Positions 7,559 to 16,559 of a DNA stretch of 64,000 bases are shown here, piece after piece. Within the stretch, counting starts at the first letter, position 1, and every line of letters starts with the position of its first letter. Origin of the DNA: Frigoribacterium sp. SL97 (lineage in GTDB: Bacteria > Actinomycetota > Actinomycetes > Actinomycetales > Microbacteriaceae); NCBI RefSeq assembly GCF_026625765.1, contig NZ_CP113062.1, positions 620,001 through 684,000 of the forward strand. Direction: 5' to 3'. A model generated the notes under the pieces. It worked only from the letters and a program-made list of their open reading frames with translations, was not told where the DNA came from and did no database searches. The translations under genes and the position numbers were made by a program.

Positions 7559-9007
7559 TCAGTCCTCGCGGTGCGCCAGCTTCGCGCCCTCGCGCGCGCG
7601 GACGGCGGGCTCGTTCTGGTGGACGCCCGCGGGCCAGGACGTCGGTCCGGCCGACCCCGCCGGGTACTCGTCGATCGCGACCTCGCCGGACTTCCAGGCC
7701 TTCACGACGGGGGCGACGATGCGCCACCCCTCCTCCGCCGAATCGCCGCGCACCGAGAGCGTCGGGTCGTCGTCGAGGATGCCCTCGAGCACCTCGCCGT
7801 ACGCCGTCAGGTCGGCCGCGCCGAAGTCGGCGTGCAGGGAGGCGCGCGACAGGTCGTACGAGTCGCCCGGGCCGTTGACGTTCAGCTCGAGCGACATCTC
7901 GTCGGGTGAGATCGCGATGCGCAGGCGGTCGGGGGTGCCTCCGCCGACGAACTCCTTCGGGACGTGGGTGGGCGGCCGGAACGTGATGACGATCTCGCGG
8001 CGACGCGAGGCCAGGGCCTTGCCGGAGCGCAGCAGGATCGGCACGCCGGCCCACCGCCAGTTCGCCACCTCGACGACGACCTCGGCCAGCGTCTCGGTCT
8101 CGAGCGACGCGTCCACGCCGTCCTCGTCGACGTAGGCGGGCAGGGTGCGGCCGTCCACCTCGCCCTTCCCGTAGCGGGCACGGCGGGAGTTCGCGACGGC
8201 GTCGTCGTCCCAGACGTGGGTCGCGCGCAGCACCAACTCCTTCTCGTCGCGCAGGTCGGCCGCGCCGAGCGTGGCGGGGGCGTTCATCGTCAGCACGGCC
8301 ATCACCTGCAGCAGGTGGCTCTGGATCATGTCGACCATGGCGCCGGCGTGGTCGTAGTAGCGCGCGCGGTTCTCGAGGCCGAGTTCTTCGTCGTAGACGA
8401 TCTCGATGCTCTCGACGTGCTGGTTGTTGAGCATGGGCTCGATCAGGCGGTTCGCGAACCGCAGGCCGAGCAGGTTGAGCACGGTCGAGCGGCCCAGGAA
8501 GTGGTCGACGCGGTGCACCTGGTCCTCGTGCACGAGCTTCAGCACCTCCCGGTTGAGCTTCTTCGCACTGGCGAGGTCGGTGCCGAACGGCTTCTCGAGG
8601 GCGAGCGCCGTGCCCTCGGGCAGGTCGACCTCGCGGAGGGCGGCACAGGCCTTCTCGGTGATGGCCGGCGGCAGCGCGAAGTAGATGGACGGAGGCGCGT
8701 CACAGGCCTCGAGGAGGCCGCGGAGGCCGTCGGCCCCGGTCACGTCGGCCGTGATGTACGTGGTCGACTCGAGCAACGCGTCGACGGCGGGGCCGCTCGC
8801 GTGGACGCTGTCGAACGACGTCTTCACGCGTGCCTTCCACTCGGCATCGGTGTACTCCTCGACGCCGGCGCCGATCAGCTGCACGCGCCGGGGAGGCTCG
8901 ATCGACAACAGGCCGCCGAGGCCGGGCATCAGGAGGCGCGCGGCGAGGTCCCCGCTCGCGCCCAGGATCAACAGGGTCGCCGGCTCGGGGGCCTTCTTCT
9001 CGCTCAT
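7559..9007 (-). CDS. zwf: glucose-6-phosphate dehydrogenase
   Basis: A 482-residue G6PDH-family enzyme, which oxidises glucose 6-phosphate to 6-phosphogluconolactone with NAD(P)+. The N-terminal dinucleotide-binding motif is GASGDLAARLL (residues 16-26). ALEKPFG and the substrate/catalytic segment HRVDHFLGR correspond to the EKPFG and RIDHYLGK blocks; the usual KE after LG is replaced by RS, so this may be a divergent paralogue rather than the main zwf. YDHAGAMVDMIQSHLLQ is present. It stands alone, without gnd, tal or opcA beside it. The ATG was chosen over in-frame upstream sequence because TACCGT lies 7 nt before it. Confidence 0.85.
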   Translation of the reverse strand: MSEKKAPEPATLLILGASGDLAARLLMPGLGGLLSIEPPRRVQLIGAGVEEYTDAEWKARVKTSFDSVHASGPAVDALLESTTYITADVTGADGLRGLLEACDAPPSIYFALPPAITEKACAALREVDLPEGTALALEKPFGTDLASAKKLNREVLKLVHEDQVHRVDHFLGRSTVLNLLGLRFANRLIEPMLNNQHVESIEIVYDEELGLENRARYYDHAGAMVDMIQSHLLQVMAVLTMNAPATLGAADLRDEKELVLRATHVWDDDAVANSRRARYGKGEVDGRTLPAYVDEDGVDASLETETLAEVVVEVANWRWAGVPILLRSGKALASRRREIVITFRPPTHVPKEFVGGGTPDRLRIAISPDEMSLELNVNGPGDSYDLSRASLHADFGAADLTAYGEVLEGILDDDPTLSVRGDSAEEGWRIVAPVVKAWKSGEVAIDEYPAGSAGPTSWPAGVHQNEPAVRAREGAKLAHRED

Positions 9008-9014
9008 GCCGTGA

Positions 9015-9020
9015 ACGGTA
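9015..9020 (-). promoter_or_regulatory. -10 box (TACCGT) of the G6PDH gene
   Basis: TACCGT on the minus strand, 7 nt before the ATG at 9007. It is divergent from a similar TACCGT at 9082 serving the rightward small gene. Confidence 0.5.
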
Positions 9021-9081
9021 GTGGGCCACGCCCGGCCGCGCCCGGGAGGGGGTGCCACGGACCGCCTCGGAGCACCCGGCG

Positions 9082-9087
9082 TACCGT
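9082..9087 (+). promoter_or_regulatory. -10 box (TACCGT) of a small rightward gene
   Basis: TACCGT 7 nt before the ATG at 9095, the leaderless pattern; divergent from the G6PDH promoter. Confidence 0.5.
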
Positions 9088-9094
9088 CCACGCC

Positions 9095-9307
9095 ATGAGC
9101 GACCAGACCTACACCGCCCGCTTCGTCGGCCACGACGAGACCACCACCGAAGAACTCACCCTCATCGACGGGCTGCCGCAGAAGAGCGTCACGCGTCCCG
9201 GGGCCTCCGACGGCGAGGACCTGATGTGGGAGCTCGACGACGACGCCAGCGAGGGCGGCGAGTACGTCTACCGGTCCCTCGGCGTCTCGGGCCACGACTA
9301 CAGCTGA
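9095..9307 (+). CDS. hypothetical acidic protein, 70 residues
   Basis: Not recognised. A small very acidic protein (MSDQTYTARFVGHDE at the start, DDDASEGGEYVYRSLG near the end) without signal peptide, cysteines or membrane segment. Its alternating pattern suggests a small beta-sheet fold. Support for it being real: a clear -10 box 7 nt upstream, normal codon use and a divergent arrangement with G6PDH, with which it may be co-regulated. It ends before a 16-bp tandem array and palindrome P2. Confidence 0.6.
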   Translation: MSDQTYTARFVGHDETTTEELTLIDGLPQKSVTRPGASDGEDLMWELDDDASEGGEYVYRSLGVSGHDYS

Positions 9308-9315
9308 CCCACCCG

Positions 9316-9379
9316 CGGTCGGCACCACCCGCGGTCCGCACCGCCCGCGGTCCGCACCACCCGCGGTCCGCACCACCCG
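9316..9379. repeat. 16-bp tandem repeat, 4 copies
   Basis: Four units of CGGTCCGCACCACCCG type starting at 9316, 9332, 9348 and 9364, with two or three substitutions in all. The array is directly behind a stop codon and abuts palindrome P2. Confidence 0.85.
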
Positions 9380-9385
9380 ATGGGC

Positions 9386-9451
9386 GTCGCACCGCCTGAT
9401 GAACATCGCACCGCCGAAGTGGGCGGTGCGATGCTCGTTCGGCGGTGCGAC
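9386..9451. repeat. four-box palindrome P2 (19-nt period)
   Basis: GTCGCACCG at 9386, ATCGCACCG at 9405, CGGTGCGAT at 9424, CGGTGCGAC at 9443. Every step is 19 nt. It is the same sequence group as P1 and lies between convergent genes. Confidence 0.85.
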
Positions 9452-9478
9452 ACCCGTCCGGCCTCGCTGCCCGGCGGG

Positions 9479-10153
9479 TTAGGCGCGGCGGGTGGGGCGC
9501 ACCGAGACGACCTCGGCGGTCGCCCCGTGCGGCAGGTCGACCACGAGCCGCACCGCGTCCGCGACGGACTGCGGTTCGAGGTAGAGCGACGTGTCGTACG
9601 TGCCGCCCTCGGCCGTGACCAACTCGTGCTGCATGTCGGTGTCGACGCGGCCCGGGTGCACCGAGCTGACCCGGACGCCGTGCGGACGTTCCTCTTCGCG
9701 CAGGGCGTCGGTCAGCGCGCGCAGGGCGAACTTGCTCGCCGCGTAGGTGCTGCCGTCGGGCCCTGCCGTGAACCCCGAGCCGCTGTTGATCGACACGACC
9801 GTGCCCTGCGCCGCCCGCAGCGCCGGCAGCAGCTGCCGCGTCACCTCGGCGACGGCGAACACGTTGACCTCGAAGACGCGCCGCCAGTCGTCGCGCTCCG
9901 TGTCGGCGACGGCGCGCCCGCCGATGACGCCGGCCGCGTGCACCAGCACGTCGAGCCCGTCGAGCTGCGGCACCGTGAGGGCCGGGCCCGAGAGGTCCGC
10001 GGCCCACGCCGTCGCGGACGGGAGGTCGGCGGTGATCGCCCGCAGCGCCTCCTCGTCCCGTCCGTGGACGATCACGTGGTGGGTGCGGGCGAGGTCGCGG
10101 ACGACGGCGAGGCCGATGCCCCGCGAGCCCCCGGTGACGAGTGCGGTCTTCAT
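9479..10153 (-). CDS. short-chain dehydrogenase/reductase
   Basis: A 224-residue classical short-chain dehydrogenase with a Rossmann fold. TGGSRGIG (residues 7-14) binds the nucleotide, HAAG is the structural motif after beta-4, and the catalytic Ser-Tyr-Lys set is in SINSGSG and YAASK. HPGRVDT follows the active site. Substrate and cofactor cannot be assigned. It stands alone, with CAGACT 6 nt before the ATG. It is convergent with the 70-residue gene across palindrome P2 and followed upstream by the DUF3140 gene. Confidence 0.85.
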   Translation of the reverse strand: MKTALVTGGSRGIGLAVVRDLARTHHVIVHGRDEEALRAITADLPSATAWAADLSGPALTVPQLDGLDVLVHAAGVIGGRAVADTERDDWRRVFEVNVFAVAEVTRQLLPALRAAQGTVVSINSGSGFTAGPDGSTYAASKFALRALTDALREEERPHGVRVSSVHPGRVDTDMQHELVTAEGGTYDTSLYLEPQSVADAVRLVVDLPHGATAEVVSVRPTRRA

Positions 10154-10210
10154 CCGACCAGTCTGCCGGTCCCGCGGGCCGCCGGTCGGCCCGGTCGGGC
10201 CGGTCGCCGG

Positions 10211-10540
10211 TCAGGCCAGCGGGTCGTGGCCCCAGTTCATGAGCGACCAGCGCCACTTCGTGTCGGTGACGTCACCCGAGGGGCGCTGCTTCGAGTGGCG
10301 CGCGACGTAGCCGTGGACCTTCTCCATGTGCTTCCAGTCGGCGTCGGTCAGGTCGGCCTTCTTCTTCTCGAGGATGCGCACGATGTGCCGGCCGCTCTCG
10401 TGCCCGACGGACTCGCCGCCGTCCTTCTGCCCCACCTCGCGCGACTCGTCGGTGTCGAGCCACTCGCGCAGCGTCGAGGCCGTCATGTTCACGTCGTCGT
10501 GGAACTCGTCCCAGGTCTGCTGTCGTCCGTCGTCTGCCAT
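10211..10540 (-). CDS. DUF3140 protein
   Basis: A 109-residue soluble, charged protein matching the DUF3140 family: an N-terminal helix (TWDEFHDDVNMTASTLREWL), then SGRHIVRILEKKKADLTDADWKHM and a C-terminal VHGYVARHSKQRPSG-type stretch ending in KWRWSLMNWGHDP. The family is a small DNA- or stress-associated protein of unknown function in actinobacteria and is often expressed alone. The ATG at 10540 was chosen over an upstream in-frame start because TTGGCT lies 6 nt before it. Confidence 0.75.
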   Translation of the reverse strand: MADDGRQQTWDEFHDDVNMTASTLREWLDTDESREVGQKDGGESVGHESGRHIVRILEKKKADLTDADWKHMEKVHGYVARHSKQRPSGDVTDTKWRWSLMNWGHDPLA

Positions 10541-10614
10541 GCGACGAGCCAAGCACGCCCCGGACGGGACCGCCCCGCACCGCACCGCTCCGCCGGATCG
10601 ACGAAGATGGCACG

Positions 10615-11655
10615 GTGCGCACCCTGACCGCCGGCACCGCCGCCCTGCTGCTCGCCGCCTCGCTCGCGGTCACGATGTCGTCGTGCTCGGCCGACGGGAA
10701 CAACCCGACGGTCGCGCCGCAGGCGAAGATCCCGGCAGGGCTCGCGGTCGAGGGCTACGCCATCGCCTCACCCGACGCGACGACGGCCGCCGTCGAGGCG
10801 CTCGACCGCAGCGGGTCGGCGATCGACACGGTCGGCGTCTCGGGCGTCGCGATCACGACCGGCGGGGCCGGGGTCGCACCGAGCGACGAGTCCGCCAACT
10901 CCCTCCGCGAGGCCGCCCAGTCGGCGGGCGGGAAGGCCGAGTTGCTCGTCGTCAACGCGGGCCAGGACGGCTTCAGCGGTGAGCTCGCGTCGCAACTGCT
11001 GTCGAGCCGGGCCAACCGCGAGTTCGTCGTGTCGGGCCTCACCGGAGAAGTCGTCAACGGCGGCTGGGACGGCGTCCAGATCGACTTCGAGTCGCTCTCC
11101 GCCGCGGACGCCCCGGGGCTGGTGGACTTCGCCGCCGAGCTCCGCGACGCCCTGCCCGACGACGCGAGCATCTCGATGGCCCTGCAGCCCAGCGCCGACC
11201 CGGCGGGATACGCGGACCTCGGCTACGACCTCGCCGCCCTGTCCGACTCCGTCGACCGGTTCGTGCTCATGGCCTACGACCAGCACGGCGCCGGGTTCAG
11301 CGAACCGGGGCCCGTCGGCGGCCTGCCCTGGGTCGGTGAGGTCCTCGACGCCGCACTCGAGTCCGTCCCGGCCGACCGCCTCGACCTCGGCGTCGCGGGG
11401 TACGGCTACCGGTGGACGGGCGACGGCACCGCAGGAGGCGCGCTGACGGTCGCCGAGGCCCGCACCGCTGCGCAGTCCACGGGTTCGTGGGACGCCGACC
11501 AGGCCGAGTACACCGCCTCGCCCGGTGACGGCTCGACCCTCTGGTGGTCGGATGGTCGCTCGATCACCGCGCGCGCCGATCTGGCCGAGTCGAAGGGGCT
11601 CCACGGCGTCGCGATCTGGCAGCTGACGACGGGGGACCCGATCCGCCGCGGCTGA
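10615..11655 (+). CDS. GH18-like (chitinase/YaaH-type) lipoprotein
   Basis: A 346-residue exported protein with a short signal segment ending VTMSSCSAD, a probable lipobox with Cys near residue 23. The body is a GH18-type TIM barrel: WDGVQIDFESL corresponds to the DxxDxDxE active-site block, with the final Glu as catalytic acid. FVLMAYDQHG and LGVAGYGYRW are the later barrel strands, and GLHGVAIWQL ends the fold. Members cleave or bind amino-sugar polymers, such as chitin, spore cortex or wall glycans. The first Asp of the classical DxxDxDxE is replaced (here DGVQIDFE), so activity is likely but not certain. The GTG start has GAAGAT 6 nt upstream. Confidence 0.8.
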   Translation: MRTLTAGTAALLLAASLAVTMSSCSADGNNPTVAPQAKIPAGLAVEGYAIASPDATTAAVEALDRSGSAIDTVGVSGVAITTGGAGVAPSDESANSLREAAQSAGGKAELLVVNAGQDGFSGELASQLLSSRANREFVVSGLTGEVVNGGWDGVQIDFESLSAADAPGLVDFAAELRDALPDDASISMALQPSADPAGYADLGYDLAALSDSVDRFVLMAYDQHGAGFSEPGPVGGLPWVGEVLDAALESVPADRLDLGVAGYGYRWTGDGTAGGALTVAEARTAAQSTGSWDADQAEYTASPGDGSTLWWSDGRSITARADLAESKGLHGVAIWQLTTGDPIRRG

Positions 11656-11723
11656 CGTCCGGGCGACGGGCCGCCCTGCGGCCACGGATGCGGCTCGTGC
11701 CGGATCGCCGCCGGAGGTGCCGC

Positions 11724-12167
11724 CTACGGCGTGACGACGCCGATCGGGCCGGTCAGCTGGGGGATGTCCCGGTCGCTCAGCAGCCAGTGTTCGCCGCGGC
11801 CGGTGATCAGCAACGCGAGCGGACCCGGACGGCAGACGACGAGCGCGCCGCCTTCTTGGTGCAGCACGCCGTCGAGGGCGCCGCCGAGGTCGCGGTCGTC
11901 TTCGGAACCCGACGCCGACAGGACGGCGCAGCGGCCCTCTGCTCCCATCGCCTGCAGCAGTCGGCGCATGCCCTCGGGGTCGCTGCGGTCGGGACCGAGC
12001 GGGTGGGCGACGGCCATGTCGACCCACTCGACCGACCCGGTCAGGTCGGCGAGGGCCTGCTCTTCGGGGCCGGCAGGGTCGACGGCGAGGTCGTGCACGG
12101 ATTGTTTGCGATCGGGCGCGGCGAAGGCCTCGAGTGCGGTGATGACGGAAAGGGGGAGCGACGCCAC
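11724..12167 (-). CDS. hypothetical protein, 147 residues
   Basis: Not recognised. A soluble alpha/beta protein starting MASLPLSVITALEAFAAP, with a repeated strand-helix pattern and a C-terminal hydrophobic strand pair (ALVVCRPGPLALLITGRG). No cysteine cluster, signal peptide or catalytic motif is visible. The GTG start at 12167 was chosen because it has a proper ribosome-binding site (AGGAGA, 6 nt spacing), whereas the longer in-frame reading has none. It is convergent with the GH18-like gene and divergent from the proline-rich membrane protein. Confidence 0.6.
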   Translation of the reverse strand: MASLPLSVITALEAFAAPDRKQSVHDLAVDPAGPEEQALADLTGSVEWVDMAVAHPLGPDRSDPEGMRRLLQAMGAEGRCAVLSASGSEDDRDLGGALDGVLHQEGGALVVCRPGPLALLITGRGEHWLLSDRDIPQLTGPIGVVTP

Positions 12168-12345
12168 GGGTGATCTCCTGTCGAGGGGTTCCCACAATCC
12201 TCCCACCCGAGCTGCCCTCACAGGTCCGTCCACAGGCGGAAACCGGAGCGGGCGCCGAGTCGAGCCGCCGCACTACGCTGCCGGAGAGCGGCCCGACGCG
12301 CGACGACGACCCGACCTGCCCACCCACGACGACGACGGAGACACC

Positions 12346-13029
12346 GTGAGCGACGCCCCCGGCCAGCAGCCCTGGCAGAACCCCCAGAACCCCCAGAACC
12401 CCCAGACCCCCCAGAACCCCCAGACCCCTCAGGACCCCCGGAGCTCCCAGAACCAGCAGGACCCCCGGTACTCCCCGCCGTACCAGGGCCAGCACCCCCA
12501 GGCGCAGCAGCCGGGGCAGCAGCCCTACCCCGGGCCCGGTGGGTACGCCGACCCGCTCAAGGGCACCAACCCCGGCGTCAGCACCTCGACGCCGTTCGTC
12601 TGGGTGCTCGTCCTGCTGCCGCTGGTGCAACTGATCGGGCTCGCCTTCTGGGACGTCGGCGACTACCTCGAGCGCACCGCCACGATCACCCCGGGCGTCT
12701 ACCAGTCGCCCTTCACGCCGGGCTACCTCGCCTACATGGGCATCGGCCTGCTCGTCTACGCACTGACGGTCGTCTTCGCCTGGCTCGACCACCGGGCGTT
12801 GACGGCCCGGGGCATCGTGAAGCCGTTCCCGTGGCCGTGGGCGTTCCTCACGGTCGTCTACGTCGTCGGTCGCTCGGTCGTCGTGAAGCGTCGCACCGGT
12901 GGCGGGCTCGCGCCGCTGTGGCTCTTCATCGCCGTGTACCTGATCACGATCGTCGTCGCGTTCTCGGTGTTCATCGTGGCCTTCGCCGAGTTCGTGCAGA
13001 CGATGCCGTCCCTGCCGACCGCCCCGTAG
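12346..13029 (+). CDS. membrane protein with Pro/Gln/Asn-repeat N-terminus
   Basis: A 227-residue protein of unknown function. Residues 8-70 are a low-complexity cytoplasmic tail built from repeats of the type NPQNPQ and TPQNPQ (a 9-bp DNA repeat at about 12378-12430), followed by QQPGQQPYPGPGGYADP. Three to four membrane helices follow (about 83-103, 124-146, 160-175 and 188-215). Such proline/glutamine tails are common in actinobacterial membrane proteins and may bind other proteins. The start is a GTG 66 nt into a region with TACGCT upstream, so it has a leader. The HAD gene follows 25 bp later, suggesting an operon. Confidence 0.65.
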   Translation: MSDAPGQQPWQNPQNPQNPQTPQNPQTPQDPRSSQNQQDPRYSPPYQGQHPQAQQPGQQPYPGPGGYADPLKGTNPGVSTSTPFVWVLVLLPLVQLIGLAFWDVGDYLERTATITPGVYQSPFTPGYLAYMGIGLLVYALTVVFAWLDHRALTARGIVKPFPWPWAFLTVVYVVGRSVVVKRRTGGGLAPLWLFIAVYLITIVVAFSVFIVAFAEFVQTMPSLPTAP

Positions 13030-13054
13030 CCGGACCTGCTGCGAGGATGGTCCC

Positions 13055-13945
13055 GTGACCTCCTCCAGCGCACCCCGCCTCGGCCTGCTCCTCGACGTCG
13101 ACGGCCCGATCGCCAGCCCCGTGACCCGCAGCATCGCGCTGCCCGCGATCACGCGCGACCTCGTGGCGCTCGCCGCCCTCGGCGTGCCCATCGTCTTCAA
13201 CACGGGGCGCTCGGACGCGTTCATCCGTGAGGAGGTCGTCGGTCCGCTGCTCGCCGCCGGCCTGCCCGAGGGGGCGCGGGTGCACGGCGTCTGCGAGAAG
13301 GGTGCCGTCTGGTTCACGATCGGCCCCGAGCACGGTGTCGACGGCATCGGCCCGATCGAGGTCGACTCGTCGCTCGCCATGCCCGCCGACTTCGGCGCCG
13401 AGATGCAGGCGTTGGTGGCGGACGAGTTCGCCGACCTGGTGTTCTACGACACGACCAAGCACGCGATGGTCTCGATCGAGCAGCTCACGAGCGTCGAGTC
13501 GTCGACCTACCTGGGCCGGCAACGCGACCTCGACGAGAAGGCGATGCAGGCGCTGGTCCGCCGGGGCTTCGGCGTGCGCCGACTCGACGACGTGCGGCCC
13601 GACGCCTCCGGGGCCGTGCAGTGGCGCGTCGACCCGACGATCATCTCGACCGACATCGAGTCGGTGCGGCTCGGCAAGGACCTCGGGGCCGAGCGGGCGC
13701 TCGAGCTGCTGGCGGCCGACGGCGAGCCCCCGCTCGCCTGGCGCACGGTCGGCGACTCGCGCAGCGACTACGCCATGGCCGACTGGCTGCACGCGCAGGG
13801 TCACGCGGTCGCGCACGTCGACGTCCGCCCGGCCGACGGCGTGCCGGCGACGCCGTACCCGGTGCTGACGAGCTCGACGGGCGCGATCCACGACGAGGCC
13901 GGGGCCGAGTTCCTGGCCGGCTGGCTGGCCGACCTCACCGTCTGA
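13055..13945 (+). CDS. HAD-superfamily hydrolase
   Basis: A 296-residue haloacid-dehalogenase-like phosphatase. Motif I is LLLDVDGP (residues 10-17) with the nucleophile and acid Asp; motif II is the Thr in FNTGRSD; the late metal-binding motif is GDSRSDYAMAD. The cap is of the C2 type inserted after the FNTGR region, as in the Cof/sucrose-phosphatase-like group. Substrate unknown; sugar phosphates are the usual targets. It starts with a GTG 25 nt after the membrane protein gene, with GAGGAT 6 nt before the start. It lies 538 bp upstream of the exopolysaccharide genes. Confidence 0.75.
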   Translation: MTSSSAPRLGLLLDVDGPIASPVTRSIALPAITRDLVALAALGVPIVFNTGRSDAFIREEVVGPLLAAGLPEGARVHGVCEKGAVWFTIGPEHGVDGIGPIEVDSSLAMPADFGAEMQALVADEFADLVFYDTTKHAMVSIEQLTSVESSTYLGRQRDLDEKAMQALVRRGFGVRRLDDVRPDASGAVQWRVDPTIISTDIESVRLGKDLGAERALELLAADGEPPLAWRTVGDSRSDYAMADWLHAQGHAVAHVDVRPADGVPATPYPVLTSSTGAIHDEAGAEFLAGWLADLTV

Positions 13946-14483
13946 CGCCCGGCCGGGACGCGGCCGGGCCCGCGACGGGCACTGCCCACGACGGCACCGG
14001 CCTGCGACACGCCCGGGCGTGGCCGTCCTCGAGGACACCACCCGCGCCTCCTCGGCCCGCCCGCCCGGGTCGGTGCCACCCGCCCCGCGGCGTGCCCCCC
14101 GGACGGGTGAGACGGGTGAGCCTCGGGCCGGGACGGGTGTCACCTCCCCGCTGTCCATGCGGCCTGTGACCCCTTCGAGGGGGCGTACCCCCCGAACGGG
14201 TGTCGCGAATCGGCAGGAACGACCCTGTACTGTTTCGACACGTCCCCGGAACGGTCCCCCGAAAGGCCCACACCGGAGGCGAACCCGTCGATCGAGTGGC
14301 CCGAACCGCTCGCAGTCGACGGACCCGAAACGGGAGCCCCTGGCTCCCACCCGACCGCCGCCCACCCCGGCGCGTCACCTCGAGTCGCCGCCGTCGCCGA
14401 CGCCCCTCCGGACGTCCGACGGCGGTCACCCACCGCCGCCGGCGTCCGGTCGTCTCTCAGACCCGAACCCGGAGAGAACACGC
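13946..14483. other. 538-bp non-coding region before the exopolysaccharide operon
   Basis: No gene is seen. The region holds one dispersed motif (14043, inverted), several GACGGGTG repeats around 14102-14140, and a less GC-rich patch at about 14213-14240 (with CTGTACTGTTTCGAC) that may hold the promoter of the downstream operon. The long leader would leave room for regulation of exopolysaccharide synthesis, but no known riboswitch was matched. Confidence 0.45.
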
Positions 14484-16559
14484 ATGTCCCGAACCATGCG
14501 CGTCCGCGACAGCGACGCCGAAAACCGACCCGACACCGGTGCACCCGACACCGGCCCCGCCCTCGACGTGGCACCTCGCTCGCGCAGCGAACTGAGGCGC
14601 CTGGCACACCACGACGAGGAGCGGGGATCGCGGGCACGCCCCACGACGCGCATCACGAGCGACCACCACGCGTCGGTCGTCTCGCGCACCGAGGGGCGTG
14701 CCCACTCACCCTTCATGGTGCTGCTCGTGCTCGCCTGCACCATGGGCATCCTGCTTTACGGGCAGTTCCTGCTGAACCCCGCCAACCGCGGTGACCTGCT
14801 GCCCTACGTCGCGGTGATCATCGCCGAGGCCGTCCTGGTGCTGCAGGCCCTCCTGGCCATGTGGACGATCCTCTCGGGCGGTCAGAACCCCCGGGACTTC
14901 GACTTCCACTCGACGCAGGACACGCTCTACGACGAGGACGCGATCGACCGGCTCGGCGTCCGCGACCAGCCGCACCTGTGGCCGATCGTCGTCGACGGGA
15001 AGACCGTCGTCGTCGACGTCTTCGTCACGGTCTACGGCGAAGAACTGTCGAAGATCGCGATGACGGTCCAGGCCGCCGTCGCGATGCAGGGCGCGCACCG
15101 CACCTGGGTGCTGGACGACGGTCGGAGCGACGAGGTCAAGGACCTCACCGCGAGGCTCGGCGCCCGGTACATCCGCCGGCTGACCAGCCACGGCGCCAAG
15201 GCGGGCAACGTCAACTACGCCCTGTCGGTGGCCAAGGGCGACTACTTCGCCATCTTCGACGCGGACTTCGTGCCCAAGCCGATGTTCCTGCACGAGACCG
15301 TGCCGTTCTTCATCGACGAGAAGGTCGCCTTCGTCCAGACCCCGCAGTCGTACGGCAACCTCGTGAGCATCGTCAGCCGCGGCGCCGGCTACATGCAGGC
15401 CGTCTTCTACCGGTACATCCAGCCCGGCCGCAACCGGTTCAACGCCGCGTTCTGCGTCGGCACCAACGTCATCTTCCGCCGTGCGGCGATCGACGAGGTC
15501 GGCGGCATCGACACCGACTCGAAGTCCGAGGACGTCTGGACGAGCCTGTTCCTGCACGAGGCCGGGTGGCGCTCGATCTACATCCCGATGACGCTCGCGA
15601 TCGGCGACGCCCCCGAGACCATCGAGGCGTACAGCAAGCAGCAGCTGCGCTGGGCGACCGGCGGCTTCGAGATCCTCTTCCGGCACAACCCGCTGAGCCC
15701 CCGCCGCACCCTGACGATGGACCAGCGCTTCCAGTACACGCTGACGGCCACCCACTACCTGACGGGCATCGCCCCGCTGCTGCTGATCATGGTGCCGCCG
15801 ATGGAGATCTTCTTCGACCTGCGCCCCATGAACCTGCACATCTCGGTGCTGCAGTGGCTGCTCTTCTACTCGGGCTTCTACCTGCTGCAGATCGCGCTCG
15901 CCTTCTTCACGCTCGGGTCGTTCCGCTGGGAGGTGCTGATGCTCGCGTCGGTGTCGTTCCCGATCTACGTCAAGGCGTTGTGGAACGTGCTGAGCGGCAA
16001 GGACACGGCCTGGCACGTGACCGGCGGAGGCAAGGCGTCGAGTCCGTTCAACGTGCTCGTGCCCCAGGTGCTGTTCTGGCTCTTCCTGTCGCTGACCTCG
16101 CTCGTCGCGATCTGGCGGGACTGGGACAACCGGGTGCTCACGCTCGCCACGGTCTGGAACCTGATCAACACCGCCGTGCTCTCGGCCTTCCTGCTCGCGG
16201 CCCTGCGTGAGGCCGGAGCCATCAAGCGTGCCGCCCGCTCGGGGTCGAGCGCTCGCACGACCGTCGCCGGTCCGATCACGACCGGGCCCGTGGCGACTCA
16301 GACCCTCCGCACCCAGGTCGCCCGGCCCCTGCCCCGGAGCCACGACGAGTTCCTCGAGCTGTCGTCCGAGCAGCGACTCGAGCAGCGCCGACGCGACGAC
16401 GAGCGGCGTCACCTGCTCGAGGCCCGACTGGCCGTGGCCGACGACCAGCACGCCCACGAGGCGCAGCACGGCGACGAGGCGTCGCACACACAGCACGCGG
16501 GACCGGTGTCCGGACCCGACCGACACGACACGAACGACCGAGAGAAGGTGGTCTCATGA
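14484..16559 (+). CDS. membrane family-2 glycosyltransferase (cellulose-synthase-like)
   Basis: A 691-residue processive beta-glycosyltransferase. After a charged N-terminal 75 residues come two membrane helices (about 77-95 and 108-130), a cytoplasmic GT2 domain (about 170-400) and at least five further helices. Catalytic features are in order: DDG near residue 210, DAD near 258, ED in SKSEDVW near 347, and QQLRWATGG near 386, the QxxRW motif of synthases that extrude their polymer. HGAKAGNVNYAL and FCVGTNVIFRR are typical of the BcsA group. No PilZ domain is visible. The Ala/Arg-rich C-terminal 120 residues look like a cytoplasmic coil. The ATG has GGAGAG upstream; the stop overlaps the next start by 4 bases (ATGA). 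Confidence 0.88.
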   Translation: MSRTMRVRDSDAENRPDTGAPDTGPALDVAPRSRSELRRLAHHDEERGSRARPTTRITSDHHASVVSRTEGRAHSPFMVLLVLACTMGILLYGQFLLNPANRGDLLPYVAVIIAEAVLVLQALLAMWTILSGGQNPRDFDFHSTQDTLYDEDAIDRLGVRDQPHLWPIVVDGKTVVVDVFVTVYGEELSKIAMTVQAAVAMQGAHRTWVLDDGRSDEVKDLTARLGARYIRRLTSHGAKAGNVNYALSVAKGDYFAIFDADFVPKPMFLHETVPFFIDEKVAFVQTPQSYGNLVSIVSRGAGYMQAVFYRYIQPGRNRFNAAFCVGTNVIFRRAAIDEVGGIDTDSKSEDVWTSLFLHEAGWRSIYIPMTLAIGDAPETIEAYSKQQLRWATGGFEILFRHNPLSPRRTLTMDQRFQYTLTATHYLTGIAPLLLIMVPPMEIFFDLRPMNLHISVLQWLLFYSGFYLLQIALAFFTLGSFRWEVLMLASVSFPIYVKALWNVLSGKDTAWHVTGGGKASSPFNVLVPQVLFWLFLSLTSLVAIWRDWDNRVLTLATVWNLINTAVLSAFLLAALREAGAIKRAARSGSSARTTVAGPITTGPVATQTLRTQVARPLPRSHDEFLELSSEQRLEQRRRDDERRHLLEARLAVADDQHAHEAQHGDEASHTQHAGPVSGPDRHDTNDREKVVS

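Noticed and set aside
12378..12430. 9-bp repeats as a non-coding tandem array
   Set aside because: They are in the reading frame of the membrane protein and encode the NPQ/TPQ tail; frame-preserving, hence coding.
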